Below are positions 7,294 to 15,291 of a DNA stretch of 64,000 bases, piece after piece. The position numbers were made by a program, and so were the translations under genes. This DNA is from DAOUKH01 sp965219875 (GTDB lineage Bacteria > Chloroflexota > Dehalococcoidia > SHYB01), in contig CBDCOW010000006.1 of assembly GCA_965219875.1 (NCBI GenBank), positions 407,750 to 471,749 on the forward strand, read 5' to 3'. Under the pieces are notes generated by a model that did no database searches, was not told the DNA's origin, and saw nothing but the letters and a program-made list of their open reading frames with translations. Each line of letters opens with the position of its first letter. Within the stretch, counting starts at the first letter, position 1.

Positions 7294-8422
7294 CTTCCTT
7301 CGCGCGGAGCGCGTCCGCCTCGAACGGCTTGGCCTGCGCCGGTCGGTGGTCACGCCGGAGCGCCGGGGGGAAGTCCACGCCACGCTCGGCGGGCGCGAGT
7401 ACGTCGCCTTCACCTCGAACGACTACCTAGGACTGGCGTCGCGGCCGGAGGTCATCGACGCGGCGAACGCCGCCGCCTCGCGGTACGGCACGGGGGCCAG
7501 ATCCGCGCGCCTGCTGCATGGTTCGACGCCGGCGCACGAGGCGCTGGAGGAACGGCTGGCGGCGTGGACGGGGCAGACGGCTGCGCTGCTGTTCAGCTCC
7601 GGCTACATGGCGAACCTCGGCGTGATCGGGGCGCTCGCCGGCGGCGGCGACGTTGTCTTCTACGACGAGCGGGCCCACGCCTCGATCATCGACGGGGCCA
7701 AGCTCTCGGGTGCGGCGGCGGTCTCTTTTCCGCACAACGACGCCGAGCGGCTGGACGACCTGCTTCGCCGGACGCTGGCGCGTAGGCGGCTAGTGGCGAC
7801 GGAGAGCGTGTTCAGCATGGACGGCGACCTCGCGCCGCTGGAGGCGTTGAGCGACACGGCGCTGCGTCACGAGGCACTCCTGGTTGTGGACGAGGCGCAC
7901 GCGGTCGGCGTCTTCGGCGGGGGTCTCGCGGCCCGCGGCGCGGGCACGGGCGCCGTGGTGGTGGGCACGCTGTCGAAGGCGCTGGGCTCGATTGGGGGCT
8001 TCGCCGCGGGCGACGCGGCCCTGATCGACTATCTGATCAACCGGGCGAGGACGTTCATCTTCGACACGGCGCTCCCGCCGTCCGCCGCCGCCGCGGCGTC
8101 CGCCGCCCTCGACATCGCGCGCGCCGAGCCGGAGCTCGCCGAGCGCGCCCTGGGTCTGAGCGAGACGCTGCGGGCGGGGCTGACAGACCTGGGCTATCCG
8201 CCCTCGCCGTCGGCGTCGCAGATCGTCCCGCTGATCTTGGGCAAGCCGGCGGCGGCGTTGGCCGCCGAAGAACACCTGCGGGAGCGGGGAATCCTGGCAC
8301 GGGCGGTGCGTCCACCGGCGACGCCGCGAGGGGCGTCGCGCATCAGGTTCGGCGTCACCGCCGCCCACGACGCGGGACACATCCGGCAGGTGATCACGGC
8401 GCTGGAGGCGATGCGTGGGTGA
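7250..8422 (+). CDS. bioF: 8-amino-7-oxononanoate synthase
   Basis: PLP-dependent condensation of pimeloyl-ACP/CoA with alanine to KAPA, the first committed ring-forming step. The 390-residue protein contains FTSNDYLGLASRP, the glycine-rich YGTGARSARLLHGSTPAHEALE, DEAHAVGVFG, and the PLP lysine in GTLSKALGSIGG. I chose the ATG at 7250 inside the bioA 3' end; an in-frame start at 7223 is possible but has no homology. It overlaps bioD by 8 bp. No bioC/bioH/bioW-type pimelate genes are in the window. Confidence 0.95.
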   Translation: MDSTTPRGLPPAWADFLRAERVRLERLGLRRSVVTPERRGEVHATLGGREYVAFTSNDYLGLASRPEVIDAANAAASRYGTGARSARLLHGSTPAHEALEERLAAWTGQTAALLFSSGYMANLGVIGALAGGGDVVFYDERAHASIIDGAKLSGAAAVSFPHNDAERLDDLLRRTLARRRLVATESVFSMDGDLAPLEALSDTALRHEALLVVDEAHAVGVFGGGLAARGAGTGAVVVGTLSKALGSIGGFAAGDAALIDYLINRARTFIFDTALPPSAAAAASAALDIARAEPELAERALGLSETLRAGLTDLGYPPSPSASQIVPLILGKPAAALAAEEHLRERGILARAVRPPATPRGASRIRFGVTAAHDAGHIRQVITALEAMRG

Positions 8423-9098
8423 GGTCGTGCTGGTGACCGGGACCGACACCGGCGTGGGGAAGACGGTGGCGGCGGCGTGGCTGGCGTGGCGGGCGTCCCG
8501 CGCGGGCAGCGTCGCGCTGATCAAGGCGGCGCAGACCGGGGCCGATCCCAAGGTCGACGGCGACGAGGCCTTCTACCGCGCCGCGCTGGCGGGCGTGGAC
8601 GCGGCTATCGAGACCGTACTGGCATTCCCCGAGCCGTTGGCGCCCTCCATCGCGGCGCGGCGCGCGGGGCGGCGGGTGGACTTCGAGGGGCTGGTCCGGC
8701 GGTGCGCAGACGTCGCGGCGGAGCATGACGTCACGCTGGTCGAGGGATCGGGCGGGTTGCTCGTACCGCTGGACGACGAGCGCGACTTCGCCGACCTCGC
8801 GGCGCGGCTGGGGGCGCGGCTCGCCGTCGTGGTCCGTCCCGGCCTGGGGACGTTGAACCATACGGCGCTCACCATGGAGGCGGCGTCCCGCCGTGGCCTC
8901 GCGGTCGACGCGCTGATTTGCAGCGGTGTCTCGCCGGAGCCGGAGGTAGTCGAGCAAGAGAACCTTCGCTTCTTCCGAGAGCGGTACGCCGAAGTCCCGC
9001 TGATCGTGCTGCCGCACGCGGCAGAGGGCGATCTTACGAGGCCGGAGCGGTTCGCCGTCCGCATCGAGGGCGAGCCGCCGGCGTGGCTCGTCGGCTAG
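8415..9098 (+). CDS. bioD: Dethiobiotin synthetase
   Basis: ATP-dependent carboxylation of DAPA to dethiobiotin, which BioB then converts to biotin. The 227-residue protein starts at a GTG overlapping the bioF stop. It shows the P-loop GTDTGVGKT at residues 9-17, the Lys of LIKAAQTG (family KPxxTG with Ala for Pro), and VEGSGGLLVPL. This completes the four-gene BADF set. Its TAG (9096-9098) overlaps the stop codon of the convergent ku gene, leaving no room for a terminator between them. Confidence 0.94.
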   Translation: MGEVVLVTGTDTGVGKTVAAAWLAWRASRAGSVALIKAAQTGADPKVDGDEAFYRAALAGVDAAIETVLAFPEPLAPSIAARRAGRRVDFEGLVRRCADVAAEHDVTLVEGSGGLLVPLDDERDFADLAARLGARLAVVVRPGLGTLNHTALTMEAASRRGLAVDALICSGVSPEPEVVEQENLRFFRERYAEVPLIVLPHAAEGDLTRPERFAVRIEGEPPAWLVG

Positions 9099-9925
9099 AC
9101 CGCTTTGCGCGCCTTGGCGGGGCGCTTGGCGGCCGGGGCCGGCGCGGGCTCGGATTCGGCGCCGGCGAGTGACGCCTTCAGGGCTTCCATCAGGTCGAGC
9201 ACCGTCGTCTTGGGCGCCTCGGGGGCGGCGGCGACGGGGCCTCCCTGGCCGAGCCTGTTCTCGATCACTTGCATGAGGGCGGCGCGGTACTCGTCCTGGT
9301 GCGACTCGGGTTCGAACTCGCCGGTGAGCTGATCGACGAGCATGGACGCCATCTGGACCTCGGCGTCGGAGACCTCGCCGCCGTCTTCGTCGAAGATCTC
9401 CGCGGTGGGGCGGATCTCGTCGGCGTAGAACATGGTGGCGACGGCGAGGCCGTTCTGGTAAGGCCGGAGGGTAACGAGGTGCTCCTTCTGACGGAGGGAG
9501 AGCTTGCCCACGGCGATGCGGCCCGTCGATTCCATGACCCGGCGGAGGAGGGCGTAGGGCTTGCGTCCGAGCTCCTCCGGTTCGAGGACGTAGGTGCGCT
9601 CGAAGAAGATGGGGTCGATGGTCTTGATGTCGACGAACTTGATGATGTCGAGGGAATGCTTGGAGGGCACGGGGAGGTCGTCGAAGTCGGACTCCTCGAG
9701 GATGACGTACTGGTCCTTGCCGTACTCGTAGCCCTTGACGAGGTCTTCCATGCCGACCTCGGCGTCGTGGTGGGGCGACCAGCGCTTCATGCGGATGCGG
9801 GTATGGGTGTCCTTGTGGAGGTTGACGAAGCGGATATCGCGATGCTCGGTCGCGGGGTAGAGCTTCACGGGGATGACCACCATGCCGAAGCTGATGGCGC
9901 CCTTCCAGACAGCGCGTAGCGGCAT
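9095..9925 (-). CDS. ku: Non-homologous end-joining protein Ku
   Basis: Binds DNA double-strand ends and recruits LigD in bacterial NHEJ. The 276-residue product begins AVWKGAISFGMVVIPVKLY, a family hallmark, followed by FVNLHKDTHTRIRMKRW, the GYEYGKDQYVILEESDF segment and YVLEPEELGRKPYALL. It ends with the Ala/Pro/Lys-rich tail typical of bacterial Ku (PAPAAKRPAKARKAV). The ATG at 9925 is preceded by AGAGGTGAGG at good spacing. LigD is not in the window. The gene is convergent with bioD, with overlapping stop codons. Confidence 0.95.
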   Translation of the reverse strand: MPLRAVWKGAISFGMVVIPVKLYPATEHRDIRFVNLHKDTHTRIRMKRWSPHHDAEVGMEDLVKGYEYGKDQYVILEESDFDDLPVPSKHSLDIIKFVDIKTIDPIFFERTYVLEPEELGRKPYALLRRVMESTGRIAVGKLSLRQKEHLVTLRPYQNGLAVATMFYADEIRPTAEIFDEDGGEVSDAEVQMASMLVDQLTGEFEPESHQDEYRAALMQVIENRLGQGGPVAAAPEAPKTTVLDLMEALKASLAGAESEPAPAPAAKRPAKARKAV

Positions 9926-10069
9926 TGCCTCACCTCTGCTCACACGGGCGCGCCCGCCGGACGCGCCGGAATCGGGGTCGCGGGCCTGCCTCCGGGCCCG
10001 CGACGCTCCTCATTCAAGTATACGCTACGAGGTTTTAGAGGCGGCTCCGCCGCTACGCGGCGCACGCGC

Positions 10070-10145
10070 ACTCAGTCTCACCCAAAAGGGGGAGAGGCCG
10101 GAGGGGAGGGCGAGTCGCGACTCGCCCCTACGGGAGGGGGCGCCG
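10070..10145. repeat. REP-like dispersed repeat, families C and B
   Basis: Reads ACTCAGTCTCACCCAAAAGG then GGAGAGGCCGG and a CGAGTCGCGACTCG palindrome, ending CCCCTACGGGAGGGG. An almost identical combination sits at 11060-11186. It occupies most of the 290 bp between ku and the next gene. Confidence 0.7.
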
Positions 10146-10217
10146 CGGGAAGCTCGGAAAGTCGCAGTCCGTGCATCCGCAGGTCAGGCCTCGCTCTCGT
10201 GACCTCCCTTCCGTACT

Positions 10218-10976
10218 TTACCCCCCGACCTCCGGGCGAAACGAGGGGGGTCGCAGGAAGCCAAGATCGTCGAGCCCAGAGAGGCAGGCGGATTCATTGT
10301 CGACGATCAGGTATTTCTCTATGTCGTCCTCGTCGTCATCCTCGTCGTCTGTGGGAACCAGCCACATTGCCGCGCGATCCTCATCTATCCAGTGTGCGTA
10401 GCCGTGGCCTTTGTAGTTGGCGAACCGTACAGTCGGCGTGCACCCAGACTCGCAGTCAAAGGCTATCTCGGCGGAGGGTCGCCAATCATAGGGGCCTTCG
10501 GCGAACCGCATGCCTGCGACATGGACATATTCGGAGCCGCACTTGGGGCAAGGAAAATCATAGCCATAGCCGGGATCGCATGGAGGGCAGTCTCGGGAGT
10601 CGGAAGTGGCCCCACGATGGTACGGAAGGAACATCACGGGCCGCTCCCGAGGGTTGCCTGACGCCAGCGCCGCCTCTGCGTCTTCCCAGGCGTGAATAAT
10701 TTCGAACAGTCCTCCAACCTCGCTGAACGTCAGGAGGGTAAGGCGCTCAACTCCAGTCCTGTCCGGGTGTATGCGCCCAAGGAGAACCGCCAGCCTGATC
10801 AGGTCTGCCTCGGCCAATCCGTAGCGTCGACAGCGGGAAGCCAGAAACCCAAGCTGCGGCCGCGAGCCGCGGCGATTCGTCGCCTTCATGTTCGCCTCCA
10901 GCACATCGGGCGGCGTCGCATCAACTAGCTTCCACCAATTAGCAGGCAGGGGCATCGGCGAGGGGTCCTTAGTCAT
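10218..10976 (-). CDS. Uncharacterised protein with zinc-ribbon-like cysteines
   Basis: I do not recognise this 252-residue family. An alpha-helical N-terminal half (GFLASRCRRYGLAEADLIRLAVLLGR) is followed by a cysteine-rich stretch, DCPPCD, then FPCPKCG, then DCESGC near residues 125-180, which could bind one zinc ion. The C-terminus has the acidic run DDEDDDEDD. The ATG at 10976 is the first in the open frame. It stands alone between two copies of the same dispersed repeat (10070-10145 and 11060-11186), so it could have been acquired or mobilised as a cassette; that is inference. Confidence 0.6.
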   Translation of the reverse strand: MTKDPSPMPLPANWWKLVDATPPDVLEANMKATNRRGSRPQLGFLASRCRRYGLAEADLIRLAVLLGRIHPDRTGVERLTLLTFSEVGGLFEIIHAWEDAEAALASGNPRERPVMFLPYHRGATSDSRDCPPCDPGYGYDFPCPKCGSEYVHVAGMRFAEGPYDWRPSAEIAFDCESGCTPTVRFANYKGHGYAHWIDEDRAAMWLVPTDDEDDDEDDIEKYLIVDNESACLSGLDDLGFLRPPSFRPEVGG

Positions 10977-11059
10977 GACGCTCTCCCTGGGGTCGGGTCT
11001 CCATCGGCATGTCGCTGGCAGTATAAGCTCGTCGCAGTCAGCTTCCGGCGCACACCCTC

Positions 11060-11190
11060 TCTCAGTCTTCCCCAGAGGAGACCTTTGCGTAACTCAGGGC
11101 CTAGCCACAGGGACCGCTCTGAGGGTGGGGGAGAGGGGAGAGGCCGGAGGGGAGGGCGAGTCGCGACTCGCCCCTACGGGAGGGGTGCGC
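11060..11190. repeat. REP-like dispersed repeat, families C and B
   Basis: CTCTCTCAGTCTTCCCCAGAG, GGAGACCTTTGCG, GGAGAGGCCGG and the CGAGTCGCGACTCG palindrome in tandem, matching the copy at 10070-10145. It fills the gap between the cysteine-rich protein and the deacylase gene. Confidence 0.7.
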
Positions 11191-11216
11191 CGTCGTGAGC
11201 GGGGAGAGTCCCCGCG

Positions 11217-12914
11217 CTAGCTGACGCCGATGGCGGGACGGCTGACCTTGTTGGAGCGGATGACCTTGCCGGGGTAGGCGCCCTGGTGCTCCCTGTCCTT
11301 AATAAGGACTTGGCCGTTGACGATGGTGTAGTTGACGCCGTCGGGCACCGCGCTAAAGCGGTAGTCGCCGCCGGGGAGGTCGTTCGACATGTCCTTGGAG
11401 ACGAGCCGGATCTTCGCGGCGTCGAAGATCGCCACGTCGGCGGCGTAGCCGGGACGCAGGATGCCGCGGTCGTAGATGTTCCACACCGCCGCGGGCACGA
11501 ACGTCAACATGCGGACCGCCTCCTCCAGGGAGAACAGGCCCTTGTCGCGGACGTACTCCTGCAGGAAGTGGGTGGCGTAATAGGCCCCGTCGTCGCGGTC
11601 GAGGTGCGCCCCCGCGTCCGAGATGCCCAGGACCGCGTACGGCGACCGAAGGTCACGGAGCATCTTCTCCTCTTCGGCGTCCGTCCGCCCCTTGAAGTAG
11701 CGGAAGAACGTTTCGAGGTCTTCCTCCAGCGCCAGGTCGACGATGACGTCCGCGATGTGCTTGCCCGTCTCTTTCGAAATCTCGACCACCGACTTCCCTT
11801 CCAGGCCGCGGTTCTTGTCGAGCTTCACCGTGTTGACGAAGATCGTCTCCCACGGCGGGGGCGGCAGGACGACGCCCTTGCTGCGGTCGGTGTTGGGATG
11901 GTCCACGTCGTGGCGCATGGCGGTCCGGGTCTCGGGGTCGCGGAGCAGGCGCAGCCGCTCGTCCATGGGCTTACGCAGCACCGCGCCCCAGGTGAGCAGC
12001 CCGTCGAGGATGGTCGTGTGCTTGAGATTGAAGATGCGGTCGAAGGGCCTCGCCTGCAGCAGCCCGAACACGCCGGCGCCGGCGTCGATGGCCTCCTGGA
12101 TCAGGCGACCCTGGATGATCACCGGGCGGCCGTTATCGGCGGAGAGGCGGATGAGCAGCTTGCGGTCGTCGGCGTTGATGCCCTCGATGGCGCTGCGGCA
12201 CAGGACCATGAGGTTGCCCGCGTTGGCCTCGCCGACGGCCCCGCAGAGCTCCTCGATCTCGCGGTCGGTGGCGAGGCGGCTGGGGATCGGCTCCTCGTAA
12301 TATCCAACATGGCTTGACGCTTGCGACGTAGAGAAGCCGCAGGCGCCCGCCGCCATCCCCTTGCCCACTTCCATGCGCATGCGCTGGATCTCGTCGTCGT
12401 TGGCCTCGCGCTCGAAGCACTCCTCACCCATCACGTAGCGGCGGACCGCGGTGTGGCCGATGTAGGGGACGGCGTTGACGCCGAGGCGCGCGTCGAGGGT
12501 GTCGAGGTACTCGGCGTACGTCTCCCACGTCCACGGGACGCCGGCCTCGAGGGCGGAGAGCGACATGCCCTCCACCTTGGCGAACGTCTTGGACATGTAC
12601 TCGTGCTCTTTGTCACTGGGGCGGCAGGGCGCGAGCGTGTAGCCGCAGTTCCCCATCACCACCGTGGTGACCCCGTGCCACGACGACGAAAGCGCCAGCG
12701 GGTCCCAGGTAAGCTGTCCGTCGTAGTGCGTGTGCGGGTCGATGAAGCCGGGTGAGACAATCAGCCCTTCGGCGTCGATAGTCTCGTTCGCCGGAGCATT
12801 GATCCGGCCGACCTGCTGGATCAGCCCATCCTTGATCGCCACGTCGGCCTGCTGCTTGGGCAGCCCCGTTCCATCGACGACGGTGCCGTTCTTGATCACG
12901 AGGTCGTACTGCAT
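11217..12914 (-). CDS. N-acyl-D-amino-acid deacylase family amidohydrolase
   Basis: Cytoplasmic metal-dependent hydrolase releasing D-amino acids or related products from N-acyl or cyclic amides. It has 565 residues. The N-terminal KNGTVVDGTGLPKQQADVAI and the metal motif FIDPHTHYDGQ (near residue 60) are classic. GNCGYTLAPC supplies the Cys ligand of D-aminoacylases, and ISDAGAHLD is the catalytic Asp region. The C-terminus returns to the small beta domain (PGYAADVAIFDAAKI). The ATG at 12914 is preceded by AAGGGGA. Its neighbour is a peptide ABC importer on the same strand, so it may process imported peptides or N-acyl amino acids. D-aminoacylase and dihydropyrimidinase-like roles cannot be separated. 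Confidence 0.88.
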   Translation of the reverse strand: MQYDLVIKNGTVVDGTGLPKQQADVAIKDGLIQQVGRINAPANETIDAEGLIVSPGFIDPHTHYDGQLTWDPLALSSSWHGVTTVVMGNCGYTLAPCRPSDKEHEYMSKTFAKVEGMSLSALEAGVPWTWETYAEYLDTLDARLGVNAVPYIGHTAVRRYVMGEECFEREANDDEIQRMRMEVGKGMAAGACGFSTSQASSHVGYYEEPIPSRLATDREIEELCGAVGEANAGNLMVLCRSAIEGINADDRKLLIRLSADNGRPVIIQGRLIQEAIDAGAGVFGLLQARPFDRIFNLKHTTILDGLLTWGAVLRKPMDERLRLLRDPETRTAMRHDVDHPNTDRSKGVVLPPPPWETIFVNTVKLDKNRGLEGKSVVEISKETGKHIADVIVDLALEEDLETFFRYFKGRTDAEEEKMLRDLRSPYAVLGISDAGAHLDRDDGAYYATHFLQEYVRDKGLFSLEEAVRMLTFVPAAVWNIYDRGILRPGYAADVAIFDAAKIRLVSKDMSNDLPGGDYRFSAVPDGVNYTIVNGQVLIKDREHQGAYPGKVIRSNKVSRPAIGVS

Positions 12915-13015
12915 CCGAGTCCCCTTCCGGCGGCCCGCCCGCCGCTCCGCCGCTCTTGCGCGACCGGTCATTCACTTACGGAATTGTACCCGCTGGCCCC
13001 GCAACGGTCAGCAGG

Positions 13016-14029
13016 CTATTGGGCGCCGCGGAGCCTGGGGTCGAGCACGTCGCGGAGCGAGTCGCCGAGCAGGTTGGCCCCGAACACAGCGGCGGTGATG
13101 ACCAGTCCGGGCCAGACGACGAGCAGCGGCTCACTGCGGGCGTGCGTCACCACTTGGCCCGAAAGCATCTGCCCCCACGAGGCCTGCCCCGGCGGAATAC
13201 CGACGCCAAGGAAGGCCAGCGCCGCCTCGACGGTGATGGCGATGCCCACGATGGAGGAGGCCATGATCATCAGGGGCGCCATCGTCTGCGGGAGCACGTG
13301 GCGGAGCATGATGCGCACGTCGCCGGCTCCCAGCGCCCGCGCCGCCTCCACGTACTGCGACTCCTTCACGCTGAGCGTGACCGACCGAATGACTCGCGAG
13401 GTCGCCGGCCAGAGGAAGGAGGAAATAGCAAGGATGATCGTGAGCGTGCTCGCCCCGATGCCGCCGACGATGGCGATCGCCAGGATCAGTCCCGGTATTG
13501 AGAGCCAGGCGTCGACAACGCGCTGCGCGAACAGATCGAGCCTCCCCCCGTAATAGCCGCTCAGCAGGCCGACTAGCGAACCGGCCAGAGTCGCCAGCAC
13601 GACGGCGCTCAGGGAGAGCTTGGTCGCCGTCCACGCCCCGTGCACGAGCCGGCTGAAGACGTCCTTGCTCAGCTGGTCCGTTCCCAGCAGGAAGAAGACG
13701 TCCTCGACGATGATGTCGTCGACGGTGACCGCGTCGTCCGGTATCTCGGAGACCGTGCCGCCGGTGAAGGGGCCGCGGAGGCGCAGGGTCTCCGCCGGTT
13801 TGTCCTCCGTCTCCGTCGTCTGGTTGAACACCCGCTCGGGGTCGTAGGGCGCGATGACACCCCGGAAGATCCCTATTAAGACCAAGCCCACCAGGATGGC
13901 CAAGCCGATGCCGCCGAGCGGCTTGCGCCGCGAAAAGCCCCACAGGGACGCCGGCAGCGTGCGCACGCGGTCGAGCGCCCACGCCGCGGGGTGGCGGGCC
14001 TGTTCTTGCAGGGGTGCCTTCGTCGTCAT
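13016..14029 (-). CDS. Dipeptide/oligopeptide ABC transporter permease (DppC/OppC type)
   Basis: Inner-membrane permease of a peptide-type ABC importer, 337 residues. One N-terminal helix (GIGLAILVGLVLIGIFRGVI) is followed by an extracytoplasmic segment of about 60 residues (ERVFNQTTETEDKPAE...), then the binding-protein-dependent transport domain with the EAA loop EAARALGAGDVRIMLRHVLP. The end, DPRLRGAQ, is typical of DppC. It lies 12 bp after the DppB-type gene, so the two are co-transcribed. No ATPase genes are in the window; they must be elsewhere or shared. Confidence 0.92.
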   Translation of the reverse strand: MTTKAPLQEQARHPAAWALDRVRTLPASLWGFSRRKPLGGIGLAILVGLVLIGIFRGVIAPYDPERVFNQTTETEDKPAETLRLRGPFTGGTVSEIPDDAVTVDDIIVEDVFFLLGTDQLSKDVFSRLVHGAWTATKLSLSAVVLATLAGSLVGLLSGYYGGRLDLFAQRVVDAWLSIPGLILAIAIVGGIGASTLTIILAISSFLWPATSRVIRSVTLSVKESQYVEAARALGAGDVRIMLRHVLPQTMAPLMIMASSIVGIAITVEAALAFLGVGIPPGQASWGQMLSGQVVTHARSEPLLVVWPGLVITAAVFGANLLGDSLRDVLDPRLRGAQ

Positions 14030-14041
14030 GGAGGGGGGCGC

Positions 14042-15010
14042 CTATTCGTACCGAATCCGAGGGTCGAGATAGCCGTAGAGCAAGTCCACCAGAAGGTTGA
14101 TGATGGTGACGAACAGCGCCACCAGCACCACCACGAACTGGATGATGGGGAAGTCGTTGGTATCAAGAGACAGGATCAGCTTCTTGCCCACGCCAGGGAG
14201 GTTGAAGAGCTGCTCGGTGATGACCGTGCCGCTGAAGAGGACCGCGAACTGGATACCCGCCACCGTTACCACGGGCAGCAGCGAGTTTTTCACCACGTGC
14301 CGCGCCACCACCGTCCGTTCCCGCAGGCCCTTGGCGAAGGCCGTGCGCACGTAGTCCTGGCGCAGCACTTCCAGGGTGGCGGAGCGCAGCATCCGGGCGA
14401 GCACCGCCGCCGAGTTGAGCGCCAGAATCAACACCGGCAGCCACAGCTTCCTTATATTGAGCCACGGGTCCTCCCAGATGTCGGCGTAGTCCACCGGCGG
14501 CCCCCATCTGAACGTCTCGAAGGCGATCACCAAGGCGATGATGCCCGTCCAGAAAATCGGCATCGCCAGAAAGCCGATGCTGAAGACCCGCAACCCGTAG
14601 TCGAGCCAGGTGTCCTGACGTATCGCGCTGATGATCCCCAAGGGTAGCGCCACCAACACCGCGATGATCATGGTCGCAAAGGCAAGCTCCAGGGTCAGCG
14701 GCAGCGACGACTTCACCACGTCGAGGACCTCTTCCTGGGTGCGGAACGACTCTCCTGGGTTCAGCGTGAAGACGTCCGCCACCCAGAGGCCGTACTGCAC
14801 CACGACGTTGTGGTCGAGGTCCAGCTCCTCCCGGAGCGCGTCGCGCTGCTCCTGCGAGAACGAGACCCCCGCGTCGAGCGTGGGGTCGGTCCCAAAGAAC
14901 GTGTCCACCGGATCGCCGGGCGCGACGCGCACGATCAGAAAGACGAGGACCGACGCGAGGAAGAGCGTCGGAACGAAAAGCAGGATCCGGCGGGCGATGT
15001 ACTTCTGCAT
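14042..15010 (-). CDS. Dipeptide/oligopeptide ABC transporter permease (DppB/OppB type)
   Basis: Partner permease, 322 residues, about six transmembrane helices. The N-terminus YIARRILLFVPTLFLASVLVF is a DppB hallmark and is followed by VRVAPGDPVD. The EAA loop reads YVRTAFAKGLRERTVVARHV and the protein ends LLYGYLDPRIRYE. The ATG at 15010 opens a two-gene operon with the DppC-type permease. It is divergent from the binding-protein gene across a 281-bp intergenic region. Confidence 0.93.
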   Translation of the reverse strand: MQKYIARRILLFVPTLFLASVLVFLIVRVAPGDPVDTFFGTDPTLDAGVSFSQEQRDALREELDLDHNVVVQYGLWVADVFTLNPGESFRTQEEVLDVVKSSLPLTLELAFATMIIAVLVALPLGIISAIRQDTWLDYGLRVFSIGFLAMPIFWTGIIALVIAFETFRWGPPVDYADIWEDPWLNIRKLWLPVLILALNSAAVLARMLRSATLEVLRQDYVRTAFAKGLRERTVVARHVVKNSLLPVVTVAGIQFAVLFSGTVITEQLFNLPGVGKKLILSLDTNDFPIIQFVVVLVALFVTIINLLVDLLYGYLDPRIRYE

Positions 15011-15178
15011 GAGGCGGAACCGGAGCGCCGGCGAGGCACACTCCTTCCAAACCTAGTCGGATAGACGCCTGGGCCGCGGGGGCGCTCCGCCGACGCGCGA
15101 GCGTGCGCGAACTGTAGTACGCCCCTCTGGGAGCGTCAAGCGGCCCAATCCGGCCCCCACAGGCTGCGCCCTCCCGCA

Positions 15179-15208
15179 TTGACAGAAGCGAAAACCGCCT
15201 GTTATCGT
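15179..15208 (+). promoter_or_regulatory. Sigma70-like promoter for the binding-protein gene
   Basis: TTGACA (15179-15184), an 18-bp spacer, then TATCGT (15203-15208), about 84 bp before the ATG. Confidence 0.45.
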
Positions 15209-15291
15209 GCGCGCGACGAGCGCTTCGGCCCCTCCAGCCTGGTGAGGTCGAGGGGACACTGAACCGCTGTGCTCATCCCAGGGAGGCAAAA

